Shown: positions 34,143 through 43,398 of the stretch, in pieces
Position numbering within the stretch: the first letter of the stretch is position 1
Layout: every line of letters starts with the position of its first letter
Origin: JAXGTD01 sp040775095
Lineage (GTDB): Bacteria; Pseudomonadota; Gammaproteobacteria; Chromatiales; Chromatiaceae
Direction of reading: 5' to 3'
DNA length: 49,718 nt
Assembly (NCBI GenBank): GCA_040775095.1
Contig: JAXGTD010000015.1
Coordinates: forward strand, 1 to 49,718
Made by a program: the position numbers and the translations under genes
The notes under the pieces: model-generated
Databases searched by the model: none
What the model saw: only the letters and a program-made list of their open reading frames with translations
Told to the model about the DNA's origin: nothing

Positions 34143-36010
34143 GGCCGGACCCCGGGCTCATCAAAATCGATCTGCAGATCGAGCGGATTGGCCGCGCCGG
34201 AATACCGCACGAGCCGATAGCGCCGGCCATTCTTCCTCGGGTCACTGTCGTCGCTCGAAGAGAAGGTGACCCCGCCTTTCCAGTGCGACCATCGCCCACC
34301 GCCGAGGGCCTCGATGTCGGCATGCCGCGCGTGGGCCGGAAGCAGCGGCACCCCGTCTTCCAACAACACCCATGCCGAGCGCAACAGGTGATCTTCGTCG
34401 TCGGACTCGCCGATCGCGCCGGGAACCAGGGTCGCGAACCGGTGTCCTGCCGACTTGCTGATCTTCTCCGGCGCGAGCTCGATGGATCGATCCGGGCGCT
34501 GCTCACCGAGGTCGGCACGGATCATCAGGGTGTTCACGCGGTCCGCACCCGGCGTCCCGGCCAGGGTCCACGCAACGGTCCCACCCTGTCTGAGCTCGCC
34601 GAGGAGTGGGTCTGGGATCGCCGCCCCCGTCACCGGATCGACCGCGGTGAACCACAGGCGCGCCCCCCTGAGCCGCTCGCCGGAGAGTCGCACCGCGCGG
34701 ATGCTGACCGGCAGATCGAACGCGAGCATGACATAGGGCACGCCCAGGGGCTGGCGTGGGGCGAGCGCCCCGGGCCCCGGGTAGAGCAGACGCCAATGCG
34801 CGGGCGCGACCTGGGCAACGGCCACGGAAGGCGGCATCCAGTCATTGATCTTCGGGGCGACCGGCCGGGGCCGCGCGGAGCGCGCCCCCAGGGCCCGCGG
34901 GGCATCGCGCTCCAGGACGTCCGCGACCTCACGGGCGTAGAAGCGCGTTGCGATCGGACCTGGATGGCCGTTCGCGGGGTTCACCCCCCAGCGCAGGATG
35001 CTGGCGCCGATCTGTCCGTCCTCTGGCGGGTACGCGCGCACGAACGCGTCGAGCAGATTGAAAAATGGCAGCCCGGCGGCCGCGAAGAGGGGCGCCACGG
35101 GGGTGTAGAGCGGCCCGAAGGTCTCCGCCGACGGCGCCCCGGGCAGGGTAAAGACCAGCACGGGTGTCCCCATCCGGCGGGAGGCCTCGCCCAGCGCCTG
35201 CACGACCCGCGCGTAGGCATCGATGTTCGGCGGGGTCAGGAGCCTGCGCTCCCAGTCCCGATAAAGATAGGCGTCGGAGAGCTTGCTTGCCCACTTCTCG
35301 GTCAGCTTCGGCTTCAGTTGCTCTGCCAGCGTCGGGGCAACCCGACCCAGCGTGGCATCCAGGCCGGGCCACTCCGGGAGCGGCACCTCCCGCCCGATCT
35401 GCCGGACCAGGTGCTGGCCATCGTCGGTGATCATATCTGGGTCGTTGGTGACATACCCCAGAAGGATCAGATCCGGCTCTATGCCTTCCAGGTAGCCGGG
35501 ATCCTGCAACCACTGCAACTGCTGCTGGGTGGATGCCCCGTTGATCCCCGCGGCGATGATCTCGACGTCGAAATAGCCGCGGTGGCGCAGCTCCCTCTCG
35601 AGCTGGCGCCACCAGATGTCATTGGCGTTGAGATAACCGTCGCCCCAGACGAAGGAGTCGCCGATCACGAGGATGCGCCTCCGACCAGGGGTGGGCGGCC
35701 CGGGCGCAATCCCCGCGGATCGCCAGATCGGGTGCTCCGCGGAGTTGAGCACCTTGCGGTTGTTCATCTTGTTGATGCTGTCGTTCTCGCCCACCCAATC
35801 GATCGAGACGACCGACCCCTGACCCGCGAGATATCGCAACGCCCCCTCGGTGATCCCGATCCCCGCCGCGAGGAACAACAACGCGTAACCGAAGTAGCGC
35901 AACGCGATGAGCGGGACGACAGGGACAAACCGAGACCCTGCCCTGATCCAACCAAGGGCCGAGCAATAGGTGTCCGGACCAGACAGCGGCGGTGCAGAAT
36001 GCGATGCCAT
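34139..36010 (-). CDS. SGNH-hydrolase-like protein with N-terminal membrane anchor
   Basis: This 623-residue protein has a transmembrane segment at about residues 31-55 and an extracytoplasmic SGNH/GDSL domain starting with VIGDSFVWGDG (GDS at 117-119), followed by the Gly- and Asn-containing blocks GINGAST and GYVTNDPD. At the catalytic His the expected D-x-H reads N-G-H (PANGHPG), so the Asp may be replaced by Asn. The C-terminal ~200 residues form a beta-rich domain without a name I recognise. It is first in the operon and coupled to the carbamoyltransferase, suggesting an acyl- or glycan-modifying role at the cell surface. Confidence 0.8.
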   Translation of the reverse strand: MASHSAPPLSGPDTYCSALGWIRAGSRFVPVVPLIALRYFGYALLFLAAGIGITEGALRYLAGQGSVVSIDWVGENDSINKMNNRKVLNSAEHPIWRSAGIAPGPPTPGRRRILVIGDSFVWGDGYLNANDIWWRQLERELRHRGYFDVEIIAAGINGASTQQQLQWLQDPGYLEGIEPDLILLGYVTNDPDMITDDGQHLVRQIGREVPLPEWPGLDATLGRVAPTLAEQLKPKLTEKWASKLSDAYLYRDWERRLLTPPNIDAYARVVQALGEASRRMGTPVLVFTLPGAPSAETFGPLYTPVAPLFAAAGLPFFNLLDAFVRAYPPEDGQIGASILRWGVNPANGHPGPIATRFYAREVADVLERDAPRALGARSARPRPVAPKINDWMPPSVAVAQVAPAHWRLLYPGPGALAPRQPLGVPYVMLAFDLPVSIRAVRLSGERLRGARLWFTAVDPVTGAAIPDPLLGELRQGGTVAWTLAGTPGADRVNTLMIRADLGEQRPDRSIELAPEKISKSAGHRFATLVPGAIGESDDEDHLLRSAWVLLEDGVPLLPAHARHADIEALGGGRWSHWKGGVTFSSSDDSDPRKNGRRYRLVRYSGAANPLDLQIDFDEPGVRP

Positions 36011-36495
36011 GTGAATCCTTGGAATTGGGGGGGCCGGTGATCGAGTCCAGCCATGGAGCGCATCGGCCCTCGATCCAAGCAGCTCGATCCGCGGATTGCG
36101 CCCTGTTCGACGATCGCGGGTCGCTGAACATCGCTGGCCATCCTTGGCCCGTGCACCTTCCGGCCAAGGCGCAGAGGCGGTTTGCACCGCGTCAGACCCC
36201 GGTCTGGACGGGGCCGGTAGCCTAGACGAGCGAAGAGCGGCGGGTCAAAAAAATCGCGCGCATCCGGGCAGGCGCCGCGTCGGGCATCGCGCCCGTCGGG
36301 GTCCGGCAACGCTCGCAACGCGGCGTGGCCACGACACTCGCACGCGACGCTGGGCTGATCCATCCGCAACCCGCGAGGGACGCGCTTAAATGAGCGCTTC
36401 CTTGCCACGATGGGTCCCGCGGGCTTGGTATCGGGACAACGCAAACCTATTTCCACATGTCAGGTAACGATGTAGCCACAGGAGTCCGCCGACCA
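36011..36495. other. divergent intergenic region, SGNH operon and moxR
   Basis: This separates the leftward SGNH-carbamoyltransferase operon from the rightward MoxR operon and should contain both promoters. An AGGAG-type site at 36480-36484 marks the moxR start. I see no gene, hairpin or repeat that stands out. Confidence 0.5.
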
Positions 36496-37539
36496 ATGCG
36501 CCCCGCCCAGCTGTTGCGCGTGCTAGAGCGCGAGTTCGTCAGTACGGCCGAAGGCCACCATACACCCGTGATGCTGTGGGGGCCGCCCGGCGTCGGCAAG
36601 TCCCAGATGGTCGCGCACGTGGCCGAGCGCCACCAGGTGCCGATTATCGACATTCGTCTGTCGCAGATGGAGCCGAGCGACCTGCGTGGCATCCCCTTCC
36701 GGGTCGAGCAACGGGTCGAGTGGGCGGTGCCATCGATGCTCCCCGACGCGGCACGCCACGGGCGGGCTGGTGTATTGTTCCTCGATGAGATCACCTCGGC
36801 GCCACCGTCGGTGTCGGCGGCGGCCTATCAGCTGATCCTGGACCGCCGGCTGGGCGAATACCGGGTGCCGGAGCACTGGGCCATCTTCGCCGCCGGCAAC
36901 CGCCAGGGTGACCGTGGCGTGACCTACAGCATGCCCGCGCCGCTGGCCAACCGATTCTCGCACTTCGAGGTCGACACGCACCTCGACGACTGGGTCGCCT
37001 GGGCCTACGCCAGCGGCATCGACGAGCGGATCATCGCCTTCCTGCGCTTCCGTCCGGAGTTGCTGTTCGATTTCGACCCGGCCCACAACCCGGTGGCCTT
37101 CCCGTCGCCGCGCTCTTGGGAGTTCGCGCACCGCGGGCTGAAGAAGTTCGAGGACCACCCCGAGCTGCTGCAGGGGACCCTGCAGGCGTGCGTCGGTCCG
37201 GCCGCCGGGATCGAGGTGACCGCGTTCGTCAACAGCCTGGACCAGATGCCCGACCTGGACGCCATCTGCGCCGGCGAGAGCGTGCCGGTGCCACGCGAGA
37301 TCGATCTGCAATACGCCGTCGCCGCCGCGCTGGTGGGCAAGGCGATCCGTGCCCGCAACAGCGCGGATAGCCAGCCGGTCATCGGCAACATCCTGCGCTA
37401 TGCCAGACGTTTCCCCCAGCGAGAAATGGGGGTGATGCTGGTCTCGGACCTGCACCGCGCCCTCGGCAATGACCTGTTCGAGGTACCCGCGTTCGCCGAG
37501 TGGGCGCAGGCAATCGCCGACGTCATGCTCTACGAATAG
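36496..37539 (+). CDS. MoxR-family AAA+ ATPase
   Basis: This 347-residue AAA+ protein has Walker A GPPGVGKS at 29-36, Walker B VLFLDE ending at 97-98 and a sensor-1 region AAGNRQ. MoxR ATPases act as chaperones for VWA-domain partners, and the next gene encodes one. I start it at MRPAQLL because a good AGGAG lies 11 bases upstream; an ATG at 36457 adds 13 residues but has no ribosome-binding site. The gene is 32 bases from its partner. Confidence 0.9.
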   Translation: MRPAQLLRVLEREFVSTAEGHHTPVMLWGPPGVGKSQMVAHVAERHQVPIIDIRLSQMEPSDLRGIPFRVEQRVEWAVPSMLPDAARHGRAGVLFLDEITSAPPSVSAAAYQLILDRRLGEYRVPEHWAIFAAGNRQGDRGVTYSMPAPLANRFSHFEVDTHLDDWVAWAYASGIDERIIAFLRFRPELLFDFDPAHNPVAFPSPRSWEFAHRGLKKFEDHPELLQGTLQACVGPAAGIEVTAFVNSLDQMPDLDAICAGESVPVPREIDLQYAVAAALVGKAIRARNSADSQPVIGNILRYARRFPQREMGVMLVSDLHRALGNDLFEVPAFAEWAQAIADVMLYE

Positions 37540-37571
37540 ACCGCAACCCGCGCCAGATTCAGGCCCATCCG

Positions 37572-38852
37572 ATGCCCACCGACAACCAAGCCATCGAGAC
37601 CAAGCTCGCCGCGGCCCGCACCCGGCTGATCCTGGAGAAGCCGTTTCTGGGCGCGCTGGTACTGCGCCTGCCGATGGAGCCGGCCGACCCGGCCTGGTGC
37701 CGCACCACGGCCACCGACGCCCGCGCCTTCTACTACAACCCCGCCTACATCGATGACCTGTCGATGGACCAGACCCAGTTCATCCTGGCGCACGAGGCAC
37801 TGCACTGCGCACTGTCGCACTTCGCGCGGCGCCAGCACCGGGTCAGGCACAAGTGGGATCTCGCCTGCGACTACGCCATCAATCCGCTGCTGGTCGACGA
37901 CGGCCTGACGCCGCCGCCGAATGCGCTGATCATGCCGATGTACAAGGGCATGACCGCCGAGGAGATCTACCCGCTGATCGGCGACAACGACCAGTCCCAG
38001 ACCCTCGACCTGCACGCCTACGACCAGGACAGCGAGGGTCAGGGCCGCGGCTCGGGCATGACGGAGAAGGACATCGCCTCGAAATCCCCGTCCCAGACCC
38101 CCGCCGACGCGGACGGACAGGCCGGTGGGCGCGACGCGGCGGACTCCACGGGGACCTCGGCACCCCCCCAGCAAGGCGGCGAGAACGGTGGCGAGCCACA
38201 ACCGCCACCCCTGACGCCCGACGAGCAGGAGACCCTGCAGGTGCAGTGGCAGCAGCGCATGGCCGGCGCGGCGCAACAGGCGATGCAGGCGGGCAAGCTC
38301 GGGGGCGAGCTCAAGCGGATGATCGACCACCTGCTGCAGCCCCAGCTGCCCTGGCGCATGTTGCTGGCCCGCTATATGAGCAGCACCACCCGCGACGACT
38401 ACAGCTGGTCGCGGCCCTCGCGCCGTGAGGGCGACTTCATCATGCCGAGCCTGCGCAGCCACCAGATGGATCTGGCCGTCGCCGTCGACACCTCCGGCTC
38501 GATCAAGGACAGCGAGATACAGGAGTTCATCGACGAGATTGACGCGCTGAAGGGACAGGTACGCGCCCGCGTGACGCTGCTGCCATGCGATGCGGCCCTG
38601 TGCGAGGGCGCGCCTTTCCGTTTCGAGCCTTGGGAGACCTTTCAGCGCCCCGAGGGCATCCATGGCGGCGGCGGCACCAGCTTCCGCCCCGTCTTCGAGT
38701 GGCTCGCCCAACAGGACTGCCAGCCGGACCTGCTGGTCTATTTTACCGATGCCGACGGCGAGTTCCCCGCGGCGGCGCCGCACTATCCGGTCATCTGGTT
38801 GGTCAAAGGTCGATCGAAGGTGCCTTGGGGTCAGCGGATCCAGCTAAACTGA
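37572..38852 (+). CDS. metallopeptidase-like / VWA-like protein (DUF2201 type)
   Basis: This 426-residue cytoplasmic protein joins two modules. The N-terminal domain has HEALH at 74-78, the zinc motif of gluzincin-like proteases. A low-complexity Gln/Pro/Gly linker covers about 170-225. The C-terminal VWA-like domain has a MIDAS-type motif, D306-T-S308-G-S310. Such proteins are encoded next to MoxR ATPases and probably form a chaperone-substrate or chaperone-adaptor pair. Whether it cleaves peptides is unknown. Confidence 0.88.
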   Translation: MPTDNQAIETKLAAARTRLILEKPFLGALVLRLPMEPADPAWCRTTATDARAFYYNPAYIDDLSMDQTQFILAHEALHCALSHFARRQHRVRHKWDLACDYAINPLLVDDGLTPPPNALIMPMYKGMTAEEIYPLIGDNDQSQTLDLHAYDQDSEGQGRGSGMTEKDIASKSPSQTPADADGQAGGRDAADSTGTSAPPQQGGENGGEPQPPPLTPDEQETLQVQWQQRMAGAAQQAMQAGKLGGELKRMIDHLLQPQLPWRMLLARYMSSTTRDDYSWSRPSRREGDFIMPSLRSHQMDLAVAVDTSGSIKDSEIQEFIDEIDALKGQVRARVTLLPCDAALCEGAPFRFEPWETFQRPEGIHGGGGTSFRPVFEWLAQQDCQPDLLVYFTDADGEFPAAAPHYPVIWLVKGRSKVPWGQRIQLN

Positions 38853-38961
38853 GGACACCGGCCCATGCGTTACGCGGCCGGCCGCCACAGGGGCCGCCGG
38901 CCGCGCCGCGCATCGGACGCTATTCGACGACAGGTCCCATCAACCCGCAGGCCCAGACCCC

Positions 38962-40443
38962 ATGACCCCGCGCATTCCATGGCGCCGACTCGCCGACCGC
39001 ATCCTCCGAACGGGCATTGGCCTCGTGCTCACGATCGGTCTCACGTGCGCCGACCCTTACCAACTGCCCGACTTCGGCAGCTCGGCCGACACGCTGATGT
39101 CCGTCGCCGAGCAGCGGCGGCTGGGTCGTGCCTTCATGCAGTACGTGCGCGAGGCCCTGCCCGTGAATCAGGACCCGGTGCTAACGGACTACATCGAGAC
39201 CCTCGGCCGACAGATGGTCACCGCGAGCGGCGAGGGCACCGCCAACTTCCATTTCTTCCTGATCGACGAACCGGTGATCAACGCATTCGCTGGCCCGTCG
39301 GGTTACATCGGCGTCTATTCCGGACTGGTCCTGGCGGCCCAGACCGAAAGCGAGCTGGCAGCGGTCATCGCCCACGAGATCGCACACGTCACCCAGAACC
39401 ACCTCATGCGCTCGTTCGAGGCGCAGCGCAAGATGACGATCCCGGCCACCGCGCTGCTGATCGCCGCGGCGGTGCTCGGCGCACAGGTCGATGCCAGCAT
39501 GGGGGCCGCCGCCATAGCCAGCGTGCAGGCGGTCGCGACACAGGGTCAGATCAATTTCACGCGGGCCAACGAGGAAGAGGCCGACCGCATCGGCATCACG
39601 ACCCTCGCCACCTCCGGGCATGACCCCTACGCGATGCCGGGCTTCTTCCAGCGCTTGACCAAGGCAAGCCGCATTTACGAGACCGACGCCCCGGAGCTCC
39701 TCCGAACCCATCCGGTGACCACGAGCCGCATCGCCGATGCCATGGGCCGGGCAGGCCAGTTTGGACACAAGCAGCGCGCCGACAGCCTGCGCTTCCATCT
39801 GGCGCGGGCCAACCTGCGTCAGCGCTCGTTTACGCGTGCAGAGAAGGCCGTGGAACACTTCGAGGCGACGCTGCGCAGCGGACGCTATCGGGATGAGACT
39901 GCCGAGCGTTACGGCTATGCCCTGGCGCTGACCCGCGAGGGCAAGCTCGCCGCCGCGGCCGAGCAGACAGGCCGGCTGTTACAAAAGCACCCCAGCCAGA
40001 TGGAGCTCATCGTGCTGCAGGCCGAGATCGATCGGCGTGCCGGCCGGGTCGAGCGGGCGATCAGCGATCTGAGAAGCGCGGTCGGGCTCGAGCCGGCAAG
40101 CTGGCCCTTGCGCCAGGCCTATGCCGAGGCGCTGATGGCAGCTGGCCGGCCCGGCGAGGCCCTGTCCACGCTCGAAGGGCTCCTGGCCTATCGAACCGAT
40201 CTGGCCTCGGTGTATGCGCTGCTTGCCGACGCCGCCGGCAAGGCCGGGCAGCCAGGGTTGTACGCCCGCTATCGGGCCGAGGCCCTCTATCTCACGGGCG
40301 ACCTGCCGCTGGCGATCCACCAGCTCGAAGCGGCGCTGCGCGAGCCCGGTCTCGATTTCTATCTTGCATCGAAGATCCAGGTGCGTCTGGAGGAGCTTGA
40401 AGCCGAGCAGCGCGAGAACAAGAAGGGTCCCGACACCGGCTAG
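38962..40443 (+). CDS. bepA: BepA/YfgC-like periplasmic M48 metalloprotease with TPRs
   Basis: This 493-residue protein has an N-terminal signal sequence (RTGIGLVLTIGLTC), an M48 peptidase domain with HEIAH at 138-142 and the downstream EEEADRIG ligand segment, and C-terminal tetratricopeptide repeats from about 260 to the end. BepA assists LptD and BAM in outer-membrane assembly and degrades stalled LptD. Length and layout match the family. It follows the MoxR pair by 109 bases; a functional link to them is not shown. Confidence 0.92.
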   Translation: MTPRIPWRRLADRILRTGIGLVLTIGLTCADPYQLPDFGSSADTLMSVAEQRRLGRAFMQYVREALPVNQDPVLTDYIETLGRQMVTASGEGTANFHFFLIDEPVINAFAGPSGYIGVYSGLVLAAQTESELAAVIAHEIAHVTQNHLMRSFEAQRKMTIPATALLIAAAVLGAQVDASMGAAAIASVQAVATQGQINFTRANEEEADRIGITTLATSGHDPYAMPGFFQRLTKASRIYETDAPELLRTHPVTTSRIADAMGRAGQFGHKQRADSLRFHLARANLRQRSFTRAEKAVEHFEATLRSGRYRDETAERYGYALALTREGKLAAAAEQTGRLLQKHPSQMELIVLQAEIDRRAGRVERAISDLRSAVGLEPASWPLRQAYAEALMAAGRPGEALSTLEGLLAYRTDLASVYALLADAAGKAGQPGLYARYRAEALYLTGDLPLAIHQLEAALREPGLDFYLASKIQVRLEELEAEQRENKKGPDTG

Positions 40444-41396
40444 CACGACCCCGCTTTCAACCTAGAAAGAGCAGTTGACCGCCTAGCCGCCCATGCAAAC
40501 GTCTGCGTTTGTTCGTGTTCTGGAGACGTTGGAGAGTCACCCGCCGGGTGAAGGGCGCTACGGCCGCCAGGGCACGCCCCGCGCGACGCCCAGCCGCGTT
40601 ACAACGCGTTGAAATCGAATGACGATTCCCCCTCGCTCTGCCTTGCTGGACACCACGCGGAACCCACCCTGGCGACCGTCCAGCTGCCCTTTCTGGGTTC
40701 AACCGTTTCCCGTGCGGGGCCAAGGCTCGCCCTCATTTCCGCGGCAAGTCAGTCGTTGACGATCCGACATTCGCGGGATTGCACCACGCCCGTCGCGGAC
40801 TGGCCGTGGTTCATGGCCGGGTTCGGTCAGGGTCTGTCCGTCCCTGGCGCAGCGCGGCACCCTGGACACCTTGCACCCTCGGCCGCCTCCGCGCGATGCG
40901 CCGGCGAGGGCGAGGGCCTCGCCAGATGCGCTCGAGCGCTCAATTTCGGCACAGCTTACAGGGCAGATAGGCAGTTTCCACGCATCTCTGAGTACGCTAA
41001 GCTAACGCGAACGTCGACGCGCGTATAGGGAGATGAAGCACGCAAGCCCCGACAACAGGGGCACAGCGCTCGACGTTATAAGAGCAACGCCCGGGAGGTG
41101 ATGACATTGGTCGTATTTTCAGGCAACGGCATGGTGGGTAGAGCCCGGTGCGGGCGGTCCATAACCAGCCGTGCGCGAGGGCCGGTGTCAGTCACCAATC
41201 CGCCGGCGACGCTGCAGCGGGATCGTCGCTGAGCAACGCACAAACCCAAGCCAGCGGTGCGCCGGGCCTCGCCCCGGGGATGCGTGACGCGGGGCTCCAC
41301 AAGGGCCCTACCCGGCCAGTCCCCGAGAGCGCCGCATGGCGATAGCCCTCGGCTCCCCTCCCCAGAACCACCAACCCTCGAGATAGGAGAAAGTTC
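40444..41396. other. 0.95-kb stretch without a convincing gene before soxY
   Basis: Short frames on both strands are low in coding character. A short inverted repeat, CAAACG-TCTG-CGTTTG, lies at 40496-40511. A TATAGG hexamer near 41024 could be a -10 element. The soxYZ promoter must lie in this stretch, but no clear -35/-10 pair was found. A good AGGAG precedes soxY at 41385-41389. Confidence 0.55.
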
Positions 41397-41870
41397 ATGA
41401 TCGATGCAACACGCAGAACGTTGTTGAAAGGATCGCTCGGCGCCGGCGCGATCGGCGTCGCGGTCGGCGCGGGCCTGCTCGCGCCGCGCGCCCTGCTCGC
41501 CGCGTGGCCAGAGGCGGCCTTCAAGGCCACCGACACCGCCGCCGCCCTGACCGATCTGCTCGGCAGCGACACGACGGCGACCAGCGATGCGGTGATGATC
41601 AAGGCCCCGGATATCGCCGAGAACGGGGCCGTCGTCCCGGTGACGGTCGAGAGCACGATGGAGGGTGTGAAGTCCATCGCCATCGTCGCCTCGGGTAACA
41701 GCACGCCGCTGATCGCGTCCTTCGACCTCGGTGAGAACGCCCTGCCATTCGTCTCCACCCGTATCAAGATGGCCAAGACCGCCGACGTGGTCGCCGTCGT
41801 TCAGACGGCCGATGGCCTGTTCAGCAATGCAAAGAGCGTCAAGGTCACCATTGGCGGCTGTGGCGGCTGA
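41397..41870 (+). CDS. soxY: thiosulfate-oxidation carrier protein SoxY
   Basis: This 157-residue protein is the SoxY half of the SoxYZ carrier, on which sulfur intermediates of thiosulfate oxidation are bound in the periplasm. It begins with a twin-arginine signal (RRTLLKGSLGAGAIG) and ends in the hallmark IGGCGG tail, whose Cys carries the sulfur. AGGAG lies eight bases before the ATG. It is followed by soxZ after 34 bases. No soxXA, soxB or soxCD is in this window, so the pair is encoded apart from at least part of the pathway, a common arrangement in purple sulfur bacteria. Confidence 0.96.
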   Translation: MIDATRRTLLKGSLGAGAIGVAVGAGLLAPRALLAAWPEAAFKATDTAAALTDLLGSDTTATSDAVMIKAPDIAENGAVVPVTVESTMEGVKSIAIVASGNSTPLIASFDLGENALPFVSTRIKMAKTADVVAVVQTADGLFSNAKSVKVTIGGCGG

Positions 41871-41904
41871 TCGAACAACGAATCACCAAACGAGGTAGAC
41901 GATT

Positions 41905-42219
41905 ATGGCAAGCAACATCAAGATCCGCGCCAAGACCAGCAATGGCGTCACCACCGTCAAGTGTCTGATGAGCCACGAGATGGAAACCGGCCTGCGCAAG
42001 GACAAGAAGACCGGCGAGCCGATTCCGGCGCACTACATCCAGGAGGTGACCGCGAAGTGGAAGGACCAGGTCGTGATGACCGCGAACTGGAGCGGCGGCG
42101 TTTCGAAGAACCCGTACCTGTCGTTCAAGTTCAACGGCGGCGAGGCCGGCGATCCGGTCGAGATCGCCTGGGTCGACAACCAGGGACAGACCGAGACGGA
42201 GACCGCCGAGATTAAGTAA
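41905..42219 (+). CDS. soxZ: thiosulfate-oxidation carrier protein SoxZ
   Basis: This 104-residue beta-sandwich protein is the partner of SoxY. Characteristic features are the KCLMSHEMETGLRKDKKTG segment and the final FKFNGGEAGDPVEIAWVDN region. It has no signal peptide; SoxZ is exported bound to the Tat-targeted SoxY. A GAGGT site precedes the ATG. It closes the two-gene operon and is followed by a strong terminator. Confidence 0.96.
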   Translation: MASNIKIRAKTSNGVTTVKCLMSHEMETGLRKDKKTGEPIPAHYIQEVTAKWKDQVVMTANWSGGVSKNPYLSFKFNGGEAGDPVEIAWVDNQGQTETETAEIK

Positions 42220-42241
42220 CGCGCGACGGACTCAACGCGGC

Positions 42242-42280
42242 AGAAAAAGGCCCCGCCAGAAGGCGGGGCCTTTTCTGTTT
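42242..42280 (+). terminator. strong bidirectional intrinsic terminator
   Basis: AAAAGGCCCCGCC at 42245-42257 pairs perfectly with GGCGGGGCCTTTT at 42262-42274 around a four-base loop, followed by CTGTTT. The A-run on the left gives a T-tract on the other strand, so it can end both soxYZ and the converging acyltransferase gene, whose stop is 18 bases away. Confidence 0.92.
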
Positions 42281-42297
42281 GCACGCAACGCTACCGC

Positions 42298-43278
42298 TCA
42301 GCCGGTGGCGGCACGGAGCCGGGCGGCCGTCGCCAACGCCGCCGTGTCGCTGAGATCACCGGTGTAGATCGACGAGCCCCCTTCGGGTCGGCGTCGAAAC
42401 CGCCGATAGGGCCAGAGATACTGTTCCGGACAGACGGCGACGCACTGCTCGATGCCACGGTTCAATGCCGCCGCCGCGACGCTGTCGTCCTCACTGTCGA
42501 TACCCTCGGGCGCGGCGATGCAGTGCATGCGAAACCCCCGACCCCGCGACAGGCGCTGCGCAAACATGAAGATCACCGGCGCCCCGGTCTTACGTGTGAG
42601 CCGGTTCACCAGCAACATGGTGTACGCGGGCACACCGAACAATGGAGCGAATGCGGCGCCCTTGTCGGCACGCGGTTCCTGGTCTGGCAGGATCCCGACG
42701 TATTCGCCGCGCTGCAGCGCCTGCACCAGCAGGCGGATCCCCTTGGCCGTAATCGGCGCCAGCGTAGCGCCGCTGCGTCGACGCGCCGCGAGTATGAGGT
42801 CGTCGAACTGCTTCTGCGGCTTATAGAAGATGGCTGTTGGCCCCTGCGCGGCCAGGTGCAGGCCCGCCAGCTCCCAGGCGCCGAGGTGTGGCGACAAGAC
42901 GATCAGGCCCCTGTCCGCGGTGCGCTCGAGCAGCTCGGCGCCGCGCACCTCGGTCACCAATGACAGGACATCGGCAGGCGGCCGCAGCCACAGCCGAGCG
43001 ATCTCGGCGTAGGTCTTGCCGAACTCCCGCAGGCAGCGATCGCGCAGCCGGACCTGCTCCGAGGCGGCGAGGTCAGGGAAACAGAGCGCAATGTTGATCA
43101 ACGTGTTGCGCCGCTGGCGGTTCGCGAACAGAATCACCAGCGAGCCCGCCGCGGCGCCGATCCCGTGCACCAGCCGCAGCGGCAGTCGGGCCAGCAGCCA
43201 CATCAAAGCCCGGACCAGGCGTTCACTCATGGCGACAGGTGCCACCGGCGACACCGCGGATCCCACACTCGACACCAT
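42298..43278 (-). CDS. LpxL/HtrB-type lysophospholipid acyltransferase
   Basis: This 326-residue inner-membrane-associated enzyme fits the lipid A late acyltransferase family. The catalytic HX4D/E motif reads HLGAWE, within SPHLGAWELAG, and downstream DQEPRADKGAAFAPLFG is typical. It probably adds a secondary acyl chain to lipid A, although related enzymes act on other glycolipids. I start it at 43278, where GAGGAGG lies just upstream; an ATG at 43230 is possible but has no site. Confidence 0.87.
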   Translation of the reverse strand: MVSSVGSAVSPVAPVAMSERLVRALMWLLARLPLRLVHGIGAAAGSLVILFANRQRRNTLINIALCFPDLAASEQVRLRDRCLREFGKTYAEIARLWLRPPADVLSLVTEVRGAELLERTADRGLIVLSPHLGAWELAGLHLAAQGPTAIFYKPQKQFDDLILAARRRSGATLAPITAKGIRLLVQALQRGEYVGILPDQEPRADKGAAFAPLFGVPAYTMLLVNRLTRKTGAPVIFMFAQRLSRGRGFRMHCIAAPEGIDSEDDSVAAAALNRGIEQCVAVCPEQYLWPYRRFRRRPEGGSSIYTGDLSDTAALATAARLRAATG

Positions 43279-43398
43279 CGACCTCCTCGCAAAACCCTCT
43301 CCGCACCAAAGCCGATGCGTCCAGCTCGCCGCTCGCATCGACCGCTCCAGGCGATCGCGGGCATGGCATAAACCAGACCACCATCAGGAGACCGGCCA

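Noticed and set aside
34283..36040. 585-codon plus-strand frame opposite the SGNH gene
   Set aside because: It is antisense to a gene with clear domains and overlaps; its translation is Arg/Gly/Pro-rich without domains, as expected for a high-GC shadow frame.
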